Source: Anisus vortex
Lineage: Eukaryota > Mollusca > Gastropoda > Planorbidae
NCBI GenBank assembly: GCA_949126835.1
Contig: OX421495.1
Location: 29,549,171-29,613,170 of the forward strand
Length of the DNA: 64,000 nucleotides
Direction of reading: 5' to 3'
Every line of letters begins with the position of its first letter. Within the stretch, counting starts at the first letter, position 1. Position numbers and translations under genes: made by a program. The notes beneath the pieces were generated by a model. It ran no database searches. It was not told the DNA's origin and saw only the letters and a list, made by a program, of their open reading frames with translations. Below are positions 21,801 to 36,597 of this stretch, piece after piece.

Positions 21801-24000
21801 CTGTAGGCTATAAATATCTCAAAGACTTCTCTTGTCGACTGTAGGCTATAAATATATCAAAGACTTCTCTTGTCAAAATTAGGCTATAAATATCTCAAAG
21901 ACTTCTCTTGTCGACTGTAGGCTATAAATATCTGAAAGACTTCTCTTGTCGACGGTAGGCTATAAATATCTCAAAGACTTCACTTGTCTCCGGTCGCACA
22001 TGTAGGCTATAAATATCTCAAAGACTTCTCTTGTCGACTGTAGGCTATAAATATCTCAAAGACTTCACTTGTCTCCGGTCGCACATGTAGGCTATAAATA
22101 TCTCAAAGACTTCACTTGTCGACTGTAGGCTGTAAATATGTCAAAGACTTCACATTTCGACTGTAGGCTATAAATATCTCAAAGACTTCACTTGTCGACT
22201 GTAGGCTATAAATATCTCAAAGACTTCATTTGTCTCTGGTTATGTAGGCTATAAATATCTATAAGACTTCTCTTGTCGGCTGTAGGCTATAAATATCTCA
22301 AAGACTTCACTTGTCGACTGTAGGCTATAAATATCTCAAAGACTTTACTTGTCTCCGGTCGCACATGTAGGCTATAAATATCTCAAAGACTTCTCTTGTC
22401 GACTGTAGGCTATAAATATCTCAAAGACTTCACTTGTCAACTGTAGGCTATAAATATCTCAAAGACTTTACTTGTCTCCGGTCGCACATGTAGGCTACAA
22501 ATATCTCAAAGACTTCTCTTGTCGACTGTAGGCTATAAATATCTCAAAGACTTCACTTTTCTCCGGTCGCACATGTAGGCTATAAATATCTCAAAGACTT
22601 CTCTTGTCGACTGTAGGCTATAAATATCTCAAAGACTTCTCTTGTCGACTGTAGGCTATAAATATCTCAAAGACTTCACTTGTTTCCGGTCGCACATGTA
22701 GGCTATAAATATCTCAAAGACTTCACTTGTCGACTGTAGGCTATAAATATCTCAAAGACATCTCTTGTCGACTGTAGGCTATAAATATCTCAAAGACTTC
22801 TCTTGTCGACTGTAGGCTATAAATATCTCAAAGACATCTCTTGTCGACTGTAGGCTATAAATATCTCAAAGACTTCACTTGTCTCCGGTCGCACATGTAG
22901 GCTATAAATATCTCAAAGACTTCACTTGTCGACTGTAGGCTATAAATATCTCAAAGACATCTCTTGTCGACTGTAGGCTATAAATATCTCAAAGACTTCA
23001 CTTGTCTCCGGTCGCACATGTAGGTTATAAATATCTCAAAGACTTCACTTGTCGACTTTAGGCTATAAATATCTCAAAGACATCTCTTGTCTCCGGTCGC
23101 ACATGTAGGCTATAAATATCTCAAAGACTTCACTTGTCGACTGTAGGCTATAAATATCTCAAAGACTTCACTTGTCGACTGTAGGCTATAAATATCTCAA
23201 AGACTTCACTTGTCTCCGGTCGCACATGTAGGCTATAAATATCTCAAAGACTTCACTTGTCGACTGTAGGCTATAAATATCTCAAAGACATCTCTTGTCG
23301 ACTGTAGGCTATAAATATCTCAAAGACTTCACTTGTCTCCGGTCGCACATGTAGGCTATAAATATCTCAAAGACTTCACTTGTCGACTGTAGGCTATAAA
23401 TATCTCAAAGACTTCACTTGTCGACTGTAGGCTATAAATATCTCAAAGACTTCACTTGTCGACTGTAGGCTATAAATATCTCAAAGACATCTCTTGTCGA
23501 CTGTAGGCTATAAATATCTCAAAGACTTCACTTGTCTCCGGTCGCACATGTAGGCTATAAATATCTCAAAGACTTCTCTTGTCGACTGTAGGCTATAAAT
23601 ATCTCAAAGACTTCACTTGTCGACTGTAGGCTATAAATATCTCAAAGACTTCACTTGTCTCCGGTCGCACATGTAGGCTACAAATATCTCAAAGACTTCT
23701 CTTGTCGACTGTAGGCTATAAATATCTCAAAGACTTCACTTTTCTCCGGTCGCACATGTAGGCTATAAATATCTCAAAGACTTCTCTTGTCGACTGTAGG
23801 CTATAAATATCTCAAAGACTTCACTTGTCGACTGTAGGCTATAAATATCTCAAAGACTTCACTTGTCTCCGGTCGCACATGTAGGCTATAAATATCTCAA
23901 AGACTTCTCTTGTCGACTGTAGGCTATAAATATCTCAAAGACTTCTCTTGTCTCTGGTCGCACATGTAGGCTATAAATATCTCAAAGACTTCACTTGTCT

Positions 24001-27000
24001 CTGGTTTTGTAGGCTATAAATATCTCAAAGACTTCTCTTGTCGACTGTAGGCTATAAATATCTCAAAGACTTCTCTTGTCGACTGTATGCTATAAATATC
24101 TCAAAGACTTCTCTTGTCGACTGTAGGCTATAAATATCTCAAAGACTTCACTTGTCGACTGTAGGCTATAAATATCTCAAAGACTTCACTTGTCGACTGT
24201 AGGCTATAAATATCTCAAAGACTTCACTTGTCTCCGGTTATGTAGGCTATAAATATCTCAAAGACTTCTCTTGTCAACTGTAGGCTATAAATATCTCAAA
24301 GACTTCACTTGTCGACTGTAGGCTATAAATATCTCAAAGACTTCACTTGTCTCCGGTAGCACATGTAGGCTATAAATATCTCAAAGACTTCTCTTGTCGA
24401 CTGTAGGCTATAAATATCTCAAAGACTTCACTTGTCTCCGGTCGCACATGTAGGCTATAAATATCTCAAAGACTTCTCTTGTCGACTGTATGCTATAAAT
24501 ATCTCAAAGACGTCTTTTGTCGACTGTAGTCTATAAATATCTCAAGGACTTCACTTGTCTCCGGTCGCACATGTAAGGTATAAATAATTCAAAGACTTCT
24601 CTTGTCGACTGTAGGCTATAAATATCTCAAAGACTTCACTTATCTCCGGTCGCACATGTAGGCTATAAATATCTCAAAGACTTCACTTGTCGACTGTAGG
24701 CTATAAATATCTCAAAGACTTCTCTTGTCGACTGTAGGCTATAAATATCTCAAAGACTTCTCTTGTCGAAAATAGGCTATAAATATCTCAAAGACTTCTC
24801 TTGTCGACTGTAGGCTATAAATATCTGAAAGACTTCTCTTGTCGACGGTAGGCTATAAATATCTCAAAGACATCTCTTGTCTCCGGTCGCACATGTAGGC
24901 TATAAATATCTCAAAGACTTCTCTTGTCGACTGTAGGCTATAAATATCTCAAAGACTTCTCTTGTCGACTGTAGGCTATAAATATCTCAAAGACTTCACT
25001 TGTCTCCGGTCGCACATGTAGGCTATAAATATCTCAGACTTCACTTGTCGACTGTAGGCTGTAAATATGTCAAAGACTTCAAATTTCGACTGTAGACTAT
25101 AAATATCTCAAAGACTTCACTTGTCGACTGTAGGCTATAAATATCTCAAAGACTTCACTTGTCTCTGGTTATGTAGGCTATAAATATCTCAAAGACTTCT
25201 CTTGTCGACTGTAGGCTATAAATATCTCAAAGACTTCACTTGTCGACTGTAGGCTATAAATATCTCAAAGACTTTACTTGTCTCCGGTCGCACATGTAGG
25301 CTATAAATATCTCAAAGACTTCTCTTGTCGACTGTAGGCTATAAATATCTCAAAGACTTCACTTGTCGACTGTAGGCTATAAATATCTCAAAGACTTCAC
25401 TTGTCTCCGGTCGCACATGTAGGCTACAAATATCTCAAAGACTTCTCTTGTCGACTGTAGGCTATAAATATCTCAAAGACTTCACTTGTCGACTGTAGGC
25501 TGTAAATATGTCAAAGACTTCACATTTCGACTGTAGGCTATAAATATCTCAAAGACTTCACTTGTCGACTGTAGGCTATAAATATCTCAAAGACTTCATT
25601 TGTCTCTGGTTATGTAGGCTATAAATATCTATAAGACTTCTCTTGTCGACTGTAGGCTATAAATATCTCAAAGACTTCACTTGTCGACTGTAGGCTATAA
25701 ATATCTCAAAGACTTTACTTGTCTCCGGTCGCACATGTAGGCTATAAATATCTCAAAGACTTCTCTTGTCGACTGTAGGCTATAAATATCTCAAAGACTT
25801 CACTTGTCAACTGTAGGCTATAAATATCTCAAAGACTTTACTTGTCTCCGGTCGCACATGTAGGCTACAAATATCTCAAAGACTTCTCTTGTCGACTGTA
25901 GGCTATAAATATCTCAAAGACTTCACTTTTCTCCGGTCGCACATGTAGGCTATAAATATCTCAAAGACTTCTCTTGTCGACTGTAGGCTATAAATATCTC
26001 AAAGACTTCTCTTGTCGACTGTAGGCTATAAATATCTCAAAGACTTCACTTGTTTCCGGTCGCACATGTAGGCTATAAATATCTCAAAGACTTCACTTGT
26101 CGACTGTAGGCTATAAATATCTCAAAGACATCTCTTGTCGACTGTAGGCTATAAATATCTCAAAGACTTCTCTTGTCGACTGTAGGCTATAAATATCTCA
26201 AAGACATCTCTTGTCGACTGTAGGCTATAAATATCTCAAAGACTTCACTTGTCTCCGGTCGCACATGTAGGCTATAAATATCTCAAAGACTTCACTTGTC
26301 GACTGTAGGCTATAAATATCTCAAAGACATCTCTTGTCGACTGTAGGCTATAAATATCTCAAAGACTTCACTTGTCTCCGGTCGCACATGTAGGTTATAA
26401 ATATCTCAAAGACTTCACTTGTCGACTTTAGGCTATAAATATCTCAAAGACATCTCTTGTCTCCGGTCGCACATGTAGGCTATAAATATCTCAAAGACTT
26501 CACTTGTCGACTGTAGGCTATAAATATCTCAAAGACTTCACTTGTCGACTGTAGGCTATAAATATCTCAAAGACTTCACTTGTCTCCGGTCGCACATGTA
26601 GGCTATAAATATCTCAAAGACTTCACTTGTCGACTGTAGGCTATAAATATCTCAAAGACATCTCTTGTCGACTGTAGGCTATAAATATCTCAAAGACTTC
26701 ACTTGTCTCCGGTCGCACATGTAGGCTATAAATATCTCAAAGACTTCACTTGTCGACTGTAGGCTATAAATATCTCAAAGACTTCACTTGTCGACTGTAG
26801 GCTATAAATATCTCAAAGACTTCACTTTTCTCCGGTCGCACATGTAGGCTATAAATATCTCAAAGACTTCTCTTGTCGACTGTAGGCTATAAATATCTCA
26901 AAGACTTCACTTGTCGACTGTAGGCTATAAATATCTCAAAGACTTCACTTGTCTCCGGTCGCACATGTAGGCTATAAATATCTCAAAGACTTCTCTTGTC

Positions 27001-30000
27001 GACTGTAGGCTATAAATATCTCAAAGACTTCTCTTGTCTCTGGTCGCACATGTAGGCTATAAATATCTCAAAGACTTCACTTGTCTCTGGTTTTGTAGGC
27101 TATAAATATCTCAAAGACTTCTCTTGTCGACTGTAGGCTATAAATATCTCAAAGACTTCTCTTGTCGACTGTATGCTATAAATATCTCAAAGACTTCTCT
27201 TGTCGACTGTAGGCTATAAATATCTCAAAGACTTCACTTGTCGACTGTAGGCTATAAATATCTCAAAGACTTCACTTGTCGACTGTAGGCTATAAATATC
27301 TCAAAGACTTCACTTGTCTCCGGTTATGTAGGCTATAAATATCTCAAAGACTTCTCTTGTCAACTGTAGGCTATAAATATCTCAAAGACTTCACTTGTCG
27401 ACTGTAGGCTATAAATATCTCAAAGACTTCACTTGTCTCCGGTAGCACATGTAGGCTATAAATATCTCAAAGACTTCTCTTGTCGACTGTAGGCTATAAA
27501 TATCTCAAAGACTTCACTTGTCTCCGGTCGCACATGTAGGCTATAAATATCTCAAAGACTTCTCTTGTCGACTGTATGCTATAAATATCTCAAAGACGTC
27601 TTTTGTCGACTGTAGTCTATAAATATCTCAAGGACTTCACTTGTCTCCGGTCGCACATGTAAGGTATAAATAATTCAAAGACTTCTCTTGTCGACTGTAG
27701 GCTATAAATATCTCAAAGACTTCACTTATCTCCGGTCGCACATGTAGGCTATAAATATCTCAAAGACTTCACTTGTCGACTGTAGGCTATAAATATCTCA
27801 AAGACTTCTCTTGTCGACTGTAGGCTATAAATATCTCAAAGACTTCTCTTGTCGAAAATAGGCTATAAATATCTCAAAGACTTCTCTTGTCGACTGTAGG
27901 CTATAAATATCTGAAAGACTTCTCTTGTCGACGGTAGGCTATAAATATCTCAAAGACATCTCTTGTCTCCGGTCGCACATGTAGGCTATAAATATCTCAA
28001 AGACTTCTCTTGTCGACTGTAGGCTATAAATATCTCAAAGACTTCTCTTGTCGACTGTAGGCTATAAATATCTCAAAGACTTCACTTGTCTCCGGTCGCA
28101 CATGTAGGCTATAAATATCTCAGACTTCACTTGTCGACTGTAGGCTGTAAATATGTCAAAGACTTCAAATTTCGACTGTAGACTATAAATATCTCAAAGA
28201 CTTCACTTGTCGACTGTAGGCTATAAATATCTCAAAGACTTCACTTGTCTCTGGTTATGTAGGCTATAAATATCTCAAAGACTTCTCTTGTCGACTGTAG
28301 GCTATAAATATCTCAAAGACTTCACTTGTCGACTGTAGGCTATAAATATCTCAAAGACTTTACTTGTCTCCGGTCGCACATGTAGGCTATAAATATCTCA
28401 AAGACTTCTCTTGTCGACTGTAGGCTATAAATATCTCAAAGACTTCACTTGTCGACTGTAGGCTATAAATATCTCAAAGACTTCACTTGTCTCCGGTCGC
28501 ACATGTAGGCTACAAATATCTCAAAGACTTCTCTTGTCGACTGTAGGCTATAAATATCTCAAAGACTTCACTTGTCGACTGTAGGCTGTAAATATGTCAA
28601 AGACTTCACATTTCGACTGTAGGCTATAAATATCTCAAAGACTTCACTTGTCGACTGTAGGCTATAAATATCTCAAAGACTTCATTTGTCTCTGGTTATG
28701 TAGGCTATAAATATCTATAAGACTTCTCTTGTCGACTGTAGGCTATAAATATCTCAAAGACTTCACTTGTCGACTGTAGGCTATAAATATCTCAAAGACT
28801 TTACTTGTCTCCGGTCGCACATGTAGGCTATAAATATCTCAAAGACTTCTCTTGTCGACTGTAGGCTATAAATATCTCAAAGACTTCACTTGTCAACTGT
28901 AGGCTATAAATATCTCAAAGACTTTACTTGTCTCCGGTCGCACATGTAGGCTACAAATATCTCAAAGACTTCTCTTGTCGACTGTAGGCTATAAATATCT
29001 CAAAGACTTCACTTTTCTCCGGTCGCACATGTAGGCTATAAATATCTCAAAGACTTCTCTTGTCGACTGTAGGCTATAAATATCTCAAAGACTTCTCTTG
29101 TCGACTGTAGGCTATAAATATCTCAAAGACTTCACTTGTTTCCGGTCGCACATGTAGGCTATAAATATCTCAAAGACTTCACTTGTCGACTGTAGGCTAT
29201 AAATATCTCAAAGACATCTCTTGTCGACTGTAGGCTATAAATATCTCAAAGACTTCTCTTGTCGACTGTAGGCTATAAATATCTCAAAGACATCTCTTGT
29301 CGACTGTAGGCTATAAATATCTCAAAGACTTCACTTGTCTCCGGTCGCACATGTAGGCTATAAATATCTCAAAGACTTCACTTGTCGACTGTAGGCTATA
29401 AATATCTCAAAGACATCTCTTGTCGACTGTAGGCTATAAATATCTCAAAGACTTCACTTGTCTCCGGTCGCACATGTAGGTTATAAATATCTCAAAGACT
29501 TCACTTGTCGACTTTAGGCTATAAATATCTCAAAGACATCTCTTGTCTCCGGTCGCACATGTAGGCTATAAATATCTCAAAGACTTCACTTGTCGACTGT
29601 AGGCTATAAATATCTCAAAGACTTCACTTGTCGACTGTAGGCTATAAATATCTCAAAGACTTCACTTGTCTCCGGTCGCACATGTAGGCTATAAATATCT
29701 CAAAGACTTCACTTGTCGACTGTAGGCTATAAATATCTCAAAGACATCTCTTGTCGACTGTAGGCTATAAATATCTCAAAGACTTCACTTGTCTCCGGTC
29801 GCACATGTAGGCTATAAATATCTCAAAGACTTCACTTGTCGACTGTAGGCTATAAATATCTCAAAGACTTCACTTGTCGACTGTAGGCTATAAATATCTC
29901 AAAGACTTCACTTGTCGACTGTAGGCTATAAATATCTCAAAGACATCTCTTGTCGACTGTAGGCTATAAATATCTCAAAGACTTCACTTGTCTCCGGTCG

Positions 30001-30456
30001 CACATGTAGGCTATAAATATCTCAAAGACTTCTCTTGTCGACTGTAGGCTATAAATATCTCAAAGACTTCACTTGTCGACTGTAGGCTTTAAATATCTCA
30101 AAGACTTCACTTGTCTCCGGTCGCACATGTAGGCTACAAATATCTCAAAGACTTCTCTTGTCGACTGTAGGCTATAAATATCTCAAAGACTTCACTTTTC
30201 TCCGGTCGCACATGTAGGCTATAAATATCTCAAAGACTTCTCTTGTCGACTGTAGGCTATAAATATCTCAAAGACTTCACTTGTCGACTGTAGGCTATAA
30301 ATATCTCAAAGACTTCACTTGTCTCCGGTCGCACATGTAGGCTATAAATATCTCAAAGACTTCTCTTGTCGACTGTAGGCTTTAAATATCTCAAAGACTT
30401 CTCTTGTCTCTGGTCGCACATGTAGGCTATAAATATCTCAAAGACTTCACTTGTCT
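24001..30456. repeat. Two successive higher-order blocks of the satellite (about 3,086 and 3,370 bp)
   Basis: The marker CTGGTTTTGTAGG occurs at 24001, 27087 and 30457. A second marker, ATCTCAGACTT, occurs at 25031, 28117 and 31487 with the same spacings. Sequence between markers reads in the same order of variant monomers. The second block is about 284 bp longer, consistent with gain or loss of several monomers. Confidence 0.8.
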
Positions 30457-31486
30457 CTGGTTTTGTAGGCTATAAATATCTCAAAGACTTCTCTTGTCGA
30501 CTGTAGGCTATAAATATCTCAAAGACTTCTCTTGTCGACTGTATGCTATAAATATCTCAAAGACTTCTCTTGTCGACTGTAGGCTATAAATATCTCAAAG
30601 ACTTCACTTGTCGACTGTAGGCTATAAATATCTCAAAGACTTCACTTGTCGACTGTAGGCTATAAATATCTCAAAGACTTCACTTGTCTCCGGTTATGTA
30701 GGCTATAAATATCTCAAAGACTTCTCTTGTCAACTGTAGGCTATAAATATCTCAAAGACTTCACTTGTCGACTGTAGGCTATAAATATCTCAAAGACTTC
30801 ACTTGTCTCCGGTAGCACATGTAGGCTATAAATATCTCAAAGACTTCTCTTGTCGACTGTAGGCTATAAATATCTCAAAGACTTCACTTGTCTCCGGTCG
30901 CACATGTAGGCTATAAATATCTCAAAGACTTCTCTTGTCGACTGTATGCTATAAATATCTCAAAGACGTCTTTTGTCGACTGTAGTCTATAAATATCTCA
31001 AGGACTTCACTTGTCTCCGGTCGCACATGTAAGGTATAAATAATTCAAAGACTTCTCTTGTCGACTGTAGGCTATAAATATCTCAAAGACTTCACTTATC
31101 TCCGGTCGCACATGTAGGCTATAAATATCTCAAAGACTTCACTTGTCGACTGTAGGCTATAAATATCTCAAAGACTTCTCTTGTCGACTGTAGGCTATAA
31201 ATATCTCAAAGACTTCTCTTGTCGAAAATAGGCTATAAATATCTCAAAGACTTCTCTTGTCGACTGTAGGCTATAAATATCTGAAAGACTTCTCTTGTCG
31301 ACGGTAGGCTATAAATATCTCAAAGACATCTCTTGTCTCCGGTCGCACATGTAGGCTATAAATATCTCAAAGACTTCTCTTGTCGACTGTAGGCTATAAA
31401 TATCTCAAAGACTTCTCTTGTCGACTGTAGGCTATAAATATCTCAAAGACTTCACTTGTCTCCGGTCGCACATGTAGGCTATAAAT

Positions 31487-34400
31487 ATCTCAGACTTCAC
31501 TTGTCGACTGTAGGCTGTAAATATGTCAAAGACTTCAAATTTCGACTGTAGACTATAAATATCTCAAAGACTTCACTTGTCGACTGTAGGCTATAAATAT
31601 CTCAAAGACTTCACTTGTCTCTGGTTATGTAGGCTATAAATATCTCAAAGACTTCTCTTGTCGACTGTAGGCTATAAATATCTCAAAGACTTCACTTGTC
31701 GACTGTAGGCTATAAATATCTCAAAGACTTTACTTGTCTCCGGTCGCACATGTAGGCTATAAATATCTCAAAGACTTCTCTTGTCGACTGTAGGCTATAA
31801 ATATCTCAAAGACTTCACTTGTCGACTGTAGGCTATAAATATCTCAAAGACTTCACTTGTCTCCGGTCGCACATGTAGGCTACAAATATCTCAAAGACTT
31901 CTCTTGTCGACTGTAGGCTATAAATATCTCAAAGACTTCACTTTTCTCCGGTCGCACATGTAGGCTATAAATATCTCAAAAACTTCTCTTGTCGACTGTA
32001 GGCTATAAATATCTCAAAGACTTCTCTTGTCGACTGTAGGCTATAAATATCTCAAAGACTTCACTTGTTTCCGGTCGCACATGTAGGCTATAAATATCTC
32101 AAAGACTTCACTTGTCGACTGTAGGCTATAAATATCTCAAAGACATCTCTTGTCGACTGTAGGCTATAAATATCTCAAAGACTTCTCTTGTCGACTGTAG
32201 GCTATAAATATCTCAAAGACATCTCTTGTCGACTGTAGGCTATAAATATCTCAAAGACTTCACTTGTCTCCGGTCGCACATGTAGGCTATAAATATCTCA
32301 AAGACTTCACTTGTCGACTGTAGGCTATAAATATCTCAAAGACATCTCTTGTCGACTGTAGGCTATAAATATCTCAAAGACTTCACTTGTCTCCGGTCGC
32401 ACATGTAGGCTATAAATATCTCAAAGACTTCACTTGTCGACTGTAGGCTATAAATATCTCAAAGACATCTCTTGTCTCCGGTCGCACATGTAGGCTATAA
32501 ATATCTCAAAGACTTCACTTGTCGACTGTAGGCTATAAATATCTCAAAGACTTCACTTGTCGACTGTAGGCTATAAATATCTCAAAGACTTCACTTGTCT
32601 CCGGTCGCACATGTAGGCTATAAATATCTCAAAGACTTCACTTGTCGACTGTAGGCTATAAATATCTCAAAGACATCTCTTGTCGACTGTAGGCTATAAA
32701 TATCTCAAAGACTTCACTTGTCTCCGGTCGCACATGTAGGCTATAAATATCTCAAAGACTTCACTTGTCGACTGTAGGCTATAAATATCTCAAAGACTTT
32801 ACTTGTCGACTGTAGGCTATAAATATCTCAAAGACTTCACTTGTCGACTGTAGGCTATAAATATCTCAAAGACTTCTCTTGTCGACTGTAGGCTATAAAT
32901 ATATCAAAGACTTCTCTTGTCAAAATTAGGCTATAAATATCTCAAAGACTTCTCTTGTCGACTGTAGGCTATAAATATCTGAAAGACTTCTCTTGTCGAC
33001 GGTAGGCTATAAATATCTCAAAGACTTCACTTGTCTCCGGTCGCACATGTAGGCTATAAATATCTCAAAGACTTCTCTTGTCGACTGTAGGCTATAAATA
33101 TCTCAAAGTCTTCACTTGTCTCCGGTCGCACATGTAGGCTATAAATATCTCAAAGACTTCACTTGTCGACTGTAGGCTGTAAATATGTCAAAGACTTCAC
33201 ATTTCGACTGTAGGCTATAAATATCTCAAAGACTTCACTTGTCGACTGTAGGCTATAAATATCTCAAAGACTTCATTTGTCTCTGGTTATGTAGGCTATA
33301 AATATCTCAGAGACTTCTCTTGTCGACTGTAGGCTATAAATATCTCAAAGACTTCACTTGTCGACTGTAGGCTATAAATATCTCAAAGACTTTACTTGTC
33401 TCCGGTCGCACATGTAGGCTATAAATATCTCAAAGACTTCTCTTGTCGACTGTAGGCTATAAATATCTCAAAGACTTCACTTGTCGACTGTAGGCTATAA
33501 ATATCTCAAAGACTTCACTTGTCTCCGGTCGCACATGTAGGCTACAAATATCTCAAAGACTTCTCTTGTCGACTGTAGGCTATAAATATCTCAAAGACTT
33601 CACTTTTCTCCGGTCGCACATGTAGGCTATAAATATCTCAAAGACTTCTCTTGTCGACTGTAGGCTATAATTATCTCAAAGACTTCTCTTGTCGACTGTA
33701 GGCTATAAATATCTCAAAGACTTCACTTGTTTCCGGTCGCACATGTAGGCTATAAATATCTCAAAGACTTCACTTGTCGACTGTAGGCTATAAATATCTC
33801 AAAGACATCTCTTGTCGACTGTAGGCTATAAATATCTCAAAGACTTCTCTTGTCGACTGTTGGCTATAAATATCTCAAAGACATCTCTTGTCGACTGTAG
33901 GCTATAAATATCTCAAAGACTTCACTTGTCTCCGGTCGCACATGTAGGCTATAAATATCTCAAAGACTTCACTTGTCGACTGTAGGCTATAAATATCTCA
34001 AAGACTTCACTTGTCTCCGGTCGCACATGTAGGCTATAAATATCTCAGACTTCACTTGTCGACTGTAGGCTGTAAATATGTCAAAGACTTCAAATTTCGA
34101 CTGTAGACTATAAATATCTCAAAGACTTCACTTGTCGACTGTAGGCTATAAATATCTCAAAGACTTCACTTGTCTCTGGTTATGTAGGCTATAAATATCT
34201 CAAAGACTTCTCTTGTCGACTGTAGGCTATAAATATCTCAAAGACTTCACTTGTCGACTGTAGGCTATAAATATCTCAAAGACTTTACTTGTCTCCGGTC
34301 GCACATGTAGGCTATAAATATCTCAAAGACTTCTCTTGTCGACTGTAGGCTATAAATATCTCAAAGACTTCACTTGTCGACTGTAGGCTATAAATATCTC

Positions 34401-36597
34401 AAAGACTTCACTTGTCTCCGGTCGCACATGTAGGCTACAAATATCTCAAAGACTTCTCTTGTCGACTGTAGGCTATAAATATCTCAAAGACTTCACTTTT
34501 CTCCGGTCGCACATGTAGGCTATAAATATCTCAAAAACTTCTCTTGTCGACTGTAGGCTATAAATATCTCAAAGACTTCTCTTGTCGACTGTAGGCTATA
34601 AATATCTCAAAGACTTCACTTGTTTCCGGTCGCACATGTAGGCTATAAATATCTCAAAGACTTCACTTGTCGACTGTAGGCTATAAATATCTCAAAGACA
34701 TCTCTTGTCGACTGTAGGCTATAAATATCTCAAAGACTTCTCTTGTCGACTGTAGGCTATAAATATCTCAAAGACATCTCTTGTCGACTGTAGGCTATAA
34801 ATATCTCAAAGACTTCACTTGTCTCCGGTCGCACATGTAGGCTATAAATATCTCAAAGACTTCACTTGTCGACTGTAGGCTATAAATATCTCAAAGACAT
34901 CTCTTGTCGACTGTAGGCTATAAATATCTCAAAGACTTCACTTGTCTCCGGTCGCACATGTAGGCTATAAATATCTCAAAGACTTCACTTGTCGACTGTA
35001 GGCTATAAATATCTCAAAGACATCTCTTGTCTCCGGTCGCACATGTAGGCTATAAATATCTCAAAGACTTCACTTGTCGACTGTAGGCTATAAATATCTC
35101 AAAGACTTCACTTGTCGACTGTAGGCTATAAATATCTCAAAGACTTCACTTGTCTCCGGTCGCACATGTAGGCTATAAATATCTCAAAGACTTCACTTGT
35201 CGACTGTAGGCTATAAATATCTCAAAGACATCTCTTGTCGACTGTAGGCTATAAATATCTCAAAGACTTCACTTGTCTCCGGTCGCACATGTAGGCTATA
35301 AATATCTCAAAGACTTCACTTGTCGACTGTAGGCTATAAATATCTCAAAGACTTTACTTGTCGACTGTAGGCTATAAATATCTCAAAGACTTCACTTGTC
35401 GACTGTAGGCTATAAATATCTCAAAGACTTCTCTTGTCGACTGTAGGCTATAAATATATCAAAGACTTCTCTTGTCAAAATTAGGCTATAAATATCTCAA
35501 AGACTTCTCTTGTCGACTGTAGGCTATAAATATCTGAAAGACTTCTCTTGTCGACGGTAGGCTATAAATATCTCAAAGACTTCACTTGTCTCCGGTCGCA
35601 CATGTAGGCTATAAATATCTCAAAGACTTCTCTTGTCGACTGTAGGCTATAAATATCTCAAAGTCTTCACTTGTCTCCGGTCGCACATGTAGGCTATAAA
35701 TATCTCAAAGACTTCACTTGTCGACTGTAGGCTGTAAATATGTCAAAGACTTCACATTTCGACTGTAGGCTATAAATATCTCAAAGACTTCACTTGTCGA
35801 CTGTAGGCTATAAATATCTCAAAGACTTCATTTGTCTCTGGTTATGTAGGCTATAAATATCTCAGAGACTTCTCTTGTCGACTGTAGGCTATAAATATCT
35901 CAAAGACTTCACTTGTCGACTGTAGGCTATAAATATCTCAAAGACTTTACTTGTCTCCGGTCGCACATGTAGGCTATAAATATCTCAAAGACTTCTCTTG
36001 TCGACTGTAGGCTATAAATATCTCAAAGACTTCACTTGTCGACTGTAGGCTATAAATATCTCAAAGACTTCACTTGTCTCCGGTCGCACATGTAGGCTAC
36101 AAATATCTCAAAGACTTCTCTTGTCGACTGTAGGCTATAAATATCTCAAAGACTTCACTTTTCTCCGGTCGCACATGTAGGCTATAAATATCTCAAAGAC
36201 TTCTCTTGTCGACTGTAGGCTATAATTATCTCAAAGACTTCTCTTGTCGACTGTAGGCTATAAATATCTCAAAGACTTCACTTGTTTCCGGTCGCACATG
36301 TAGGCTATAAATATCTCAAAGACTTCACTTGTCGACTGTAGGCTATAAATATCTCAAAGACATCTCTTGTCGACTGTAGGCTATAAATATCTCAAAGACT
36401 TCTCTTGTCGACTGTTGGCTATAAATATCTCAAAGACATCTCTTGTCGACTGTAGGCTATAAATATCTCAAAGACTTCACTTGTCTCCGGTCGCACATGT
36501 AGGCTATAAATATCTCAAAGACTTCACTTGTCGACTGTAGGCTATAAATATCTCAAAGACATCTCTTGTCGACTGTAGGCTATAAATATCTCAAAGA
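31487..36597. repeat. Tandem duplication of a 2,555-bp satellite block
   Basis: Markers repeat at +2,555: ATCTCAGACTT at 31487 and 34042, CTTCATTTG at 33271 and 35826, and the rare CTCAAAAACTTC near 31977 and 34532. Spot checks of intervening lines agree base for base. The right limit is inferred from the period. Confidence 0.75.
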
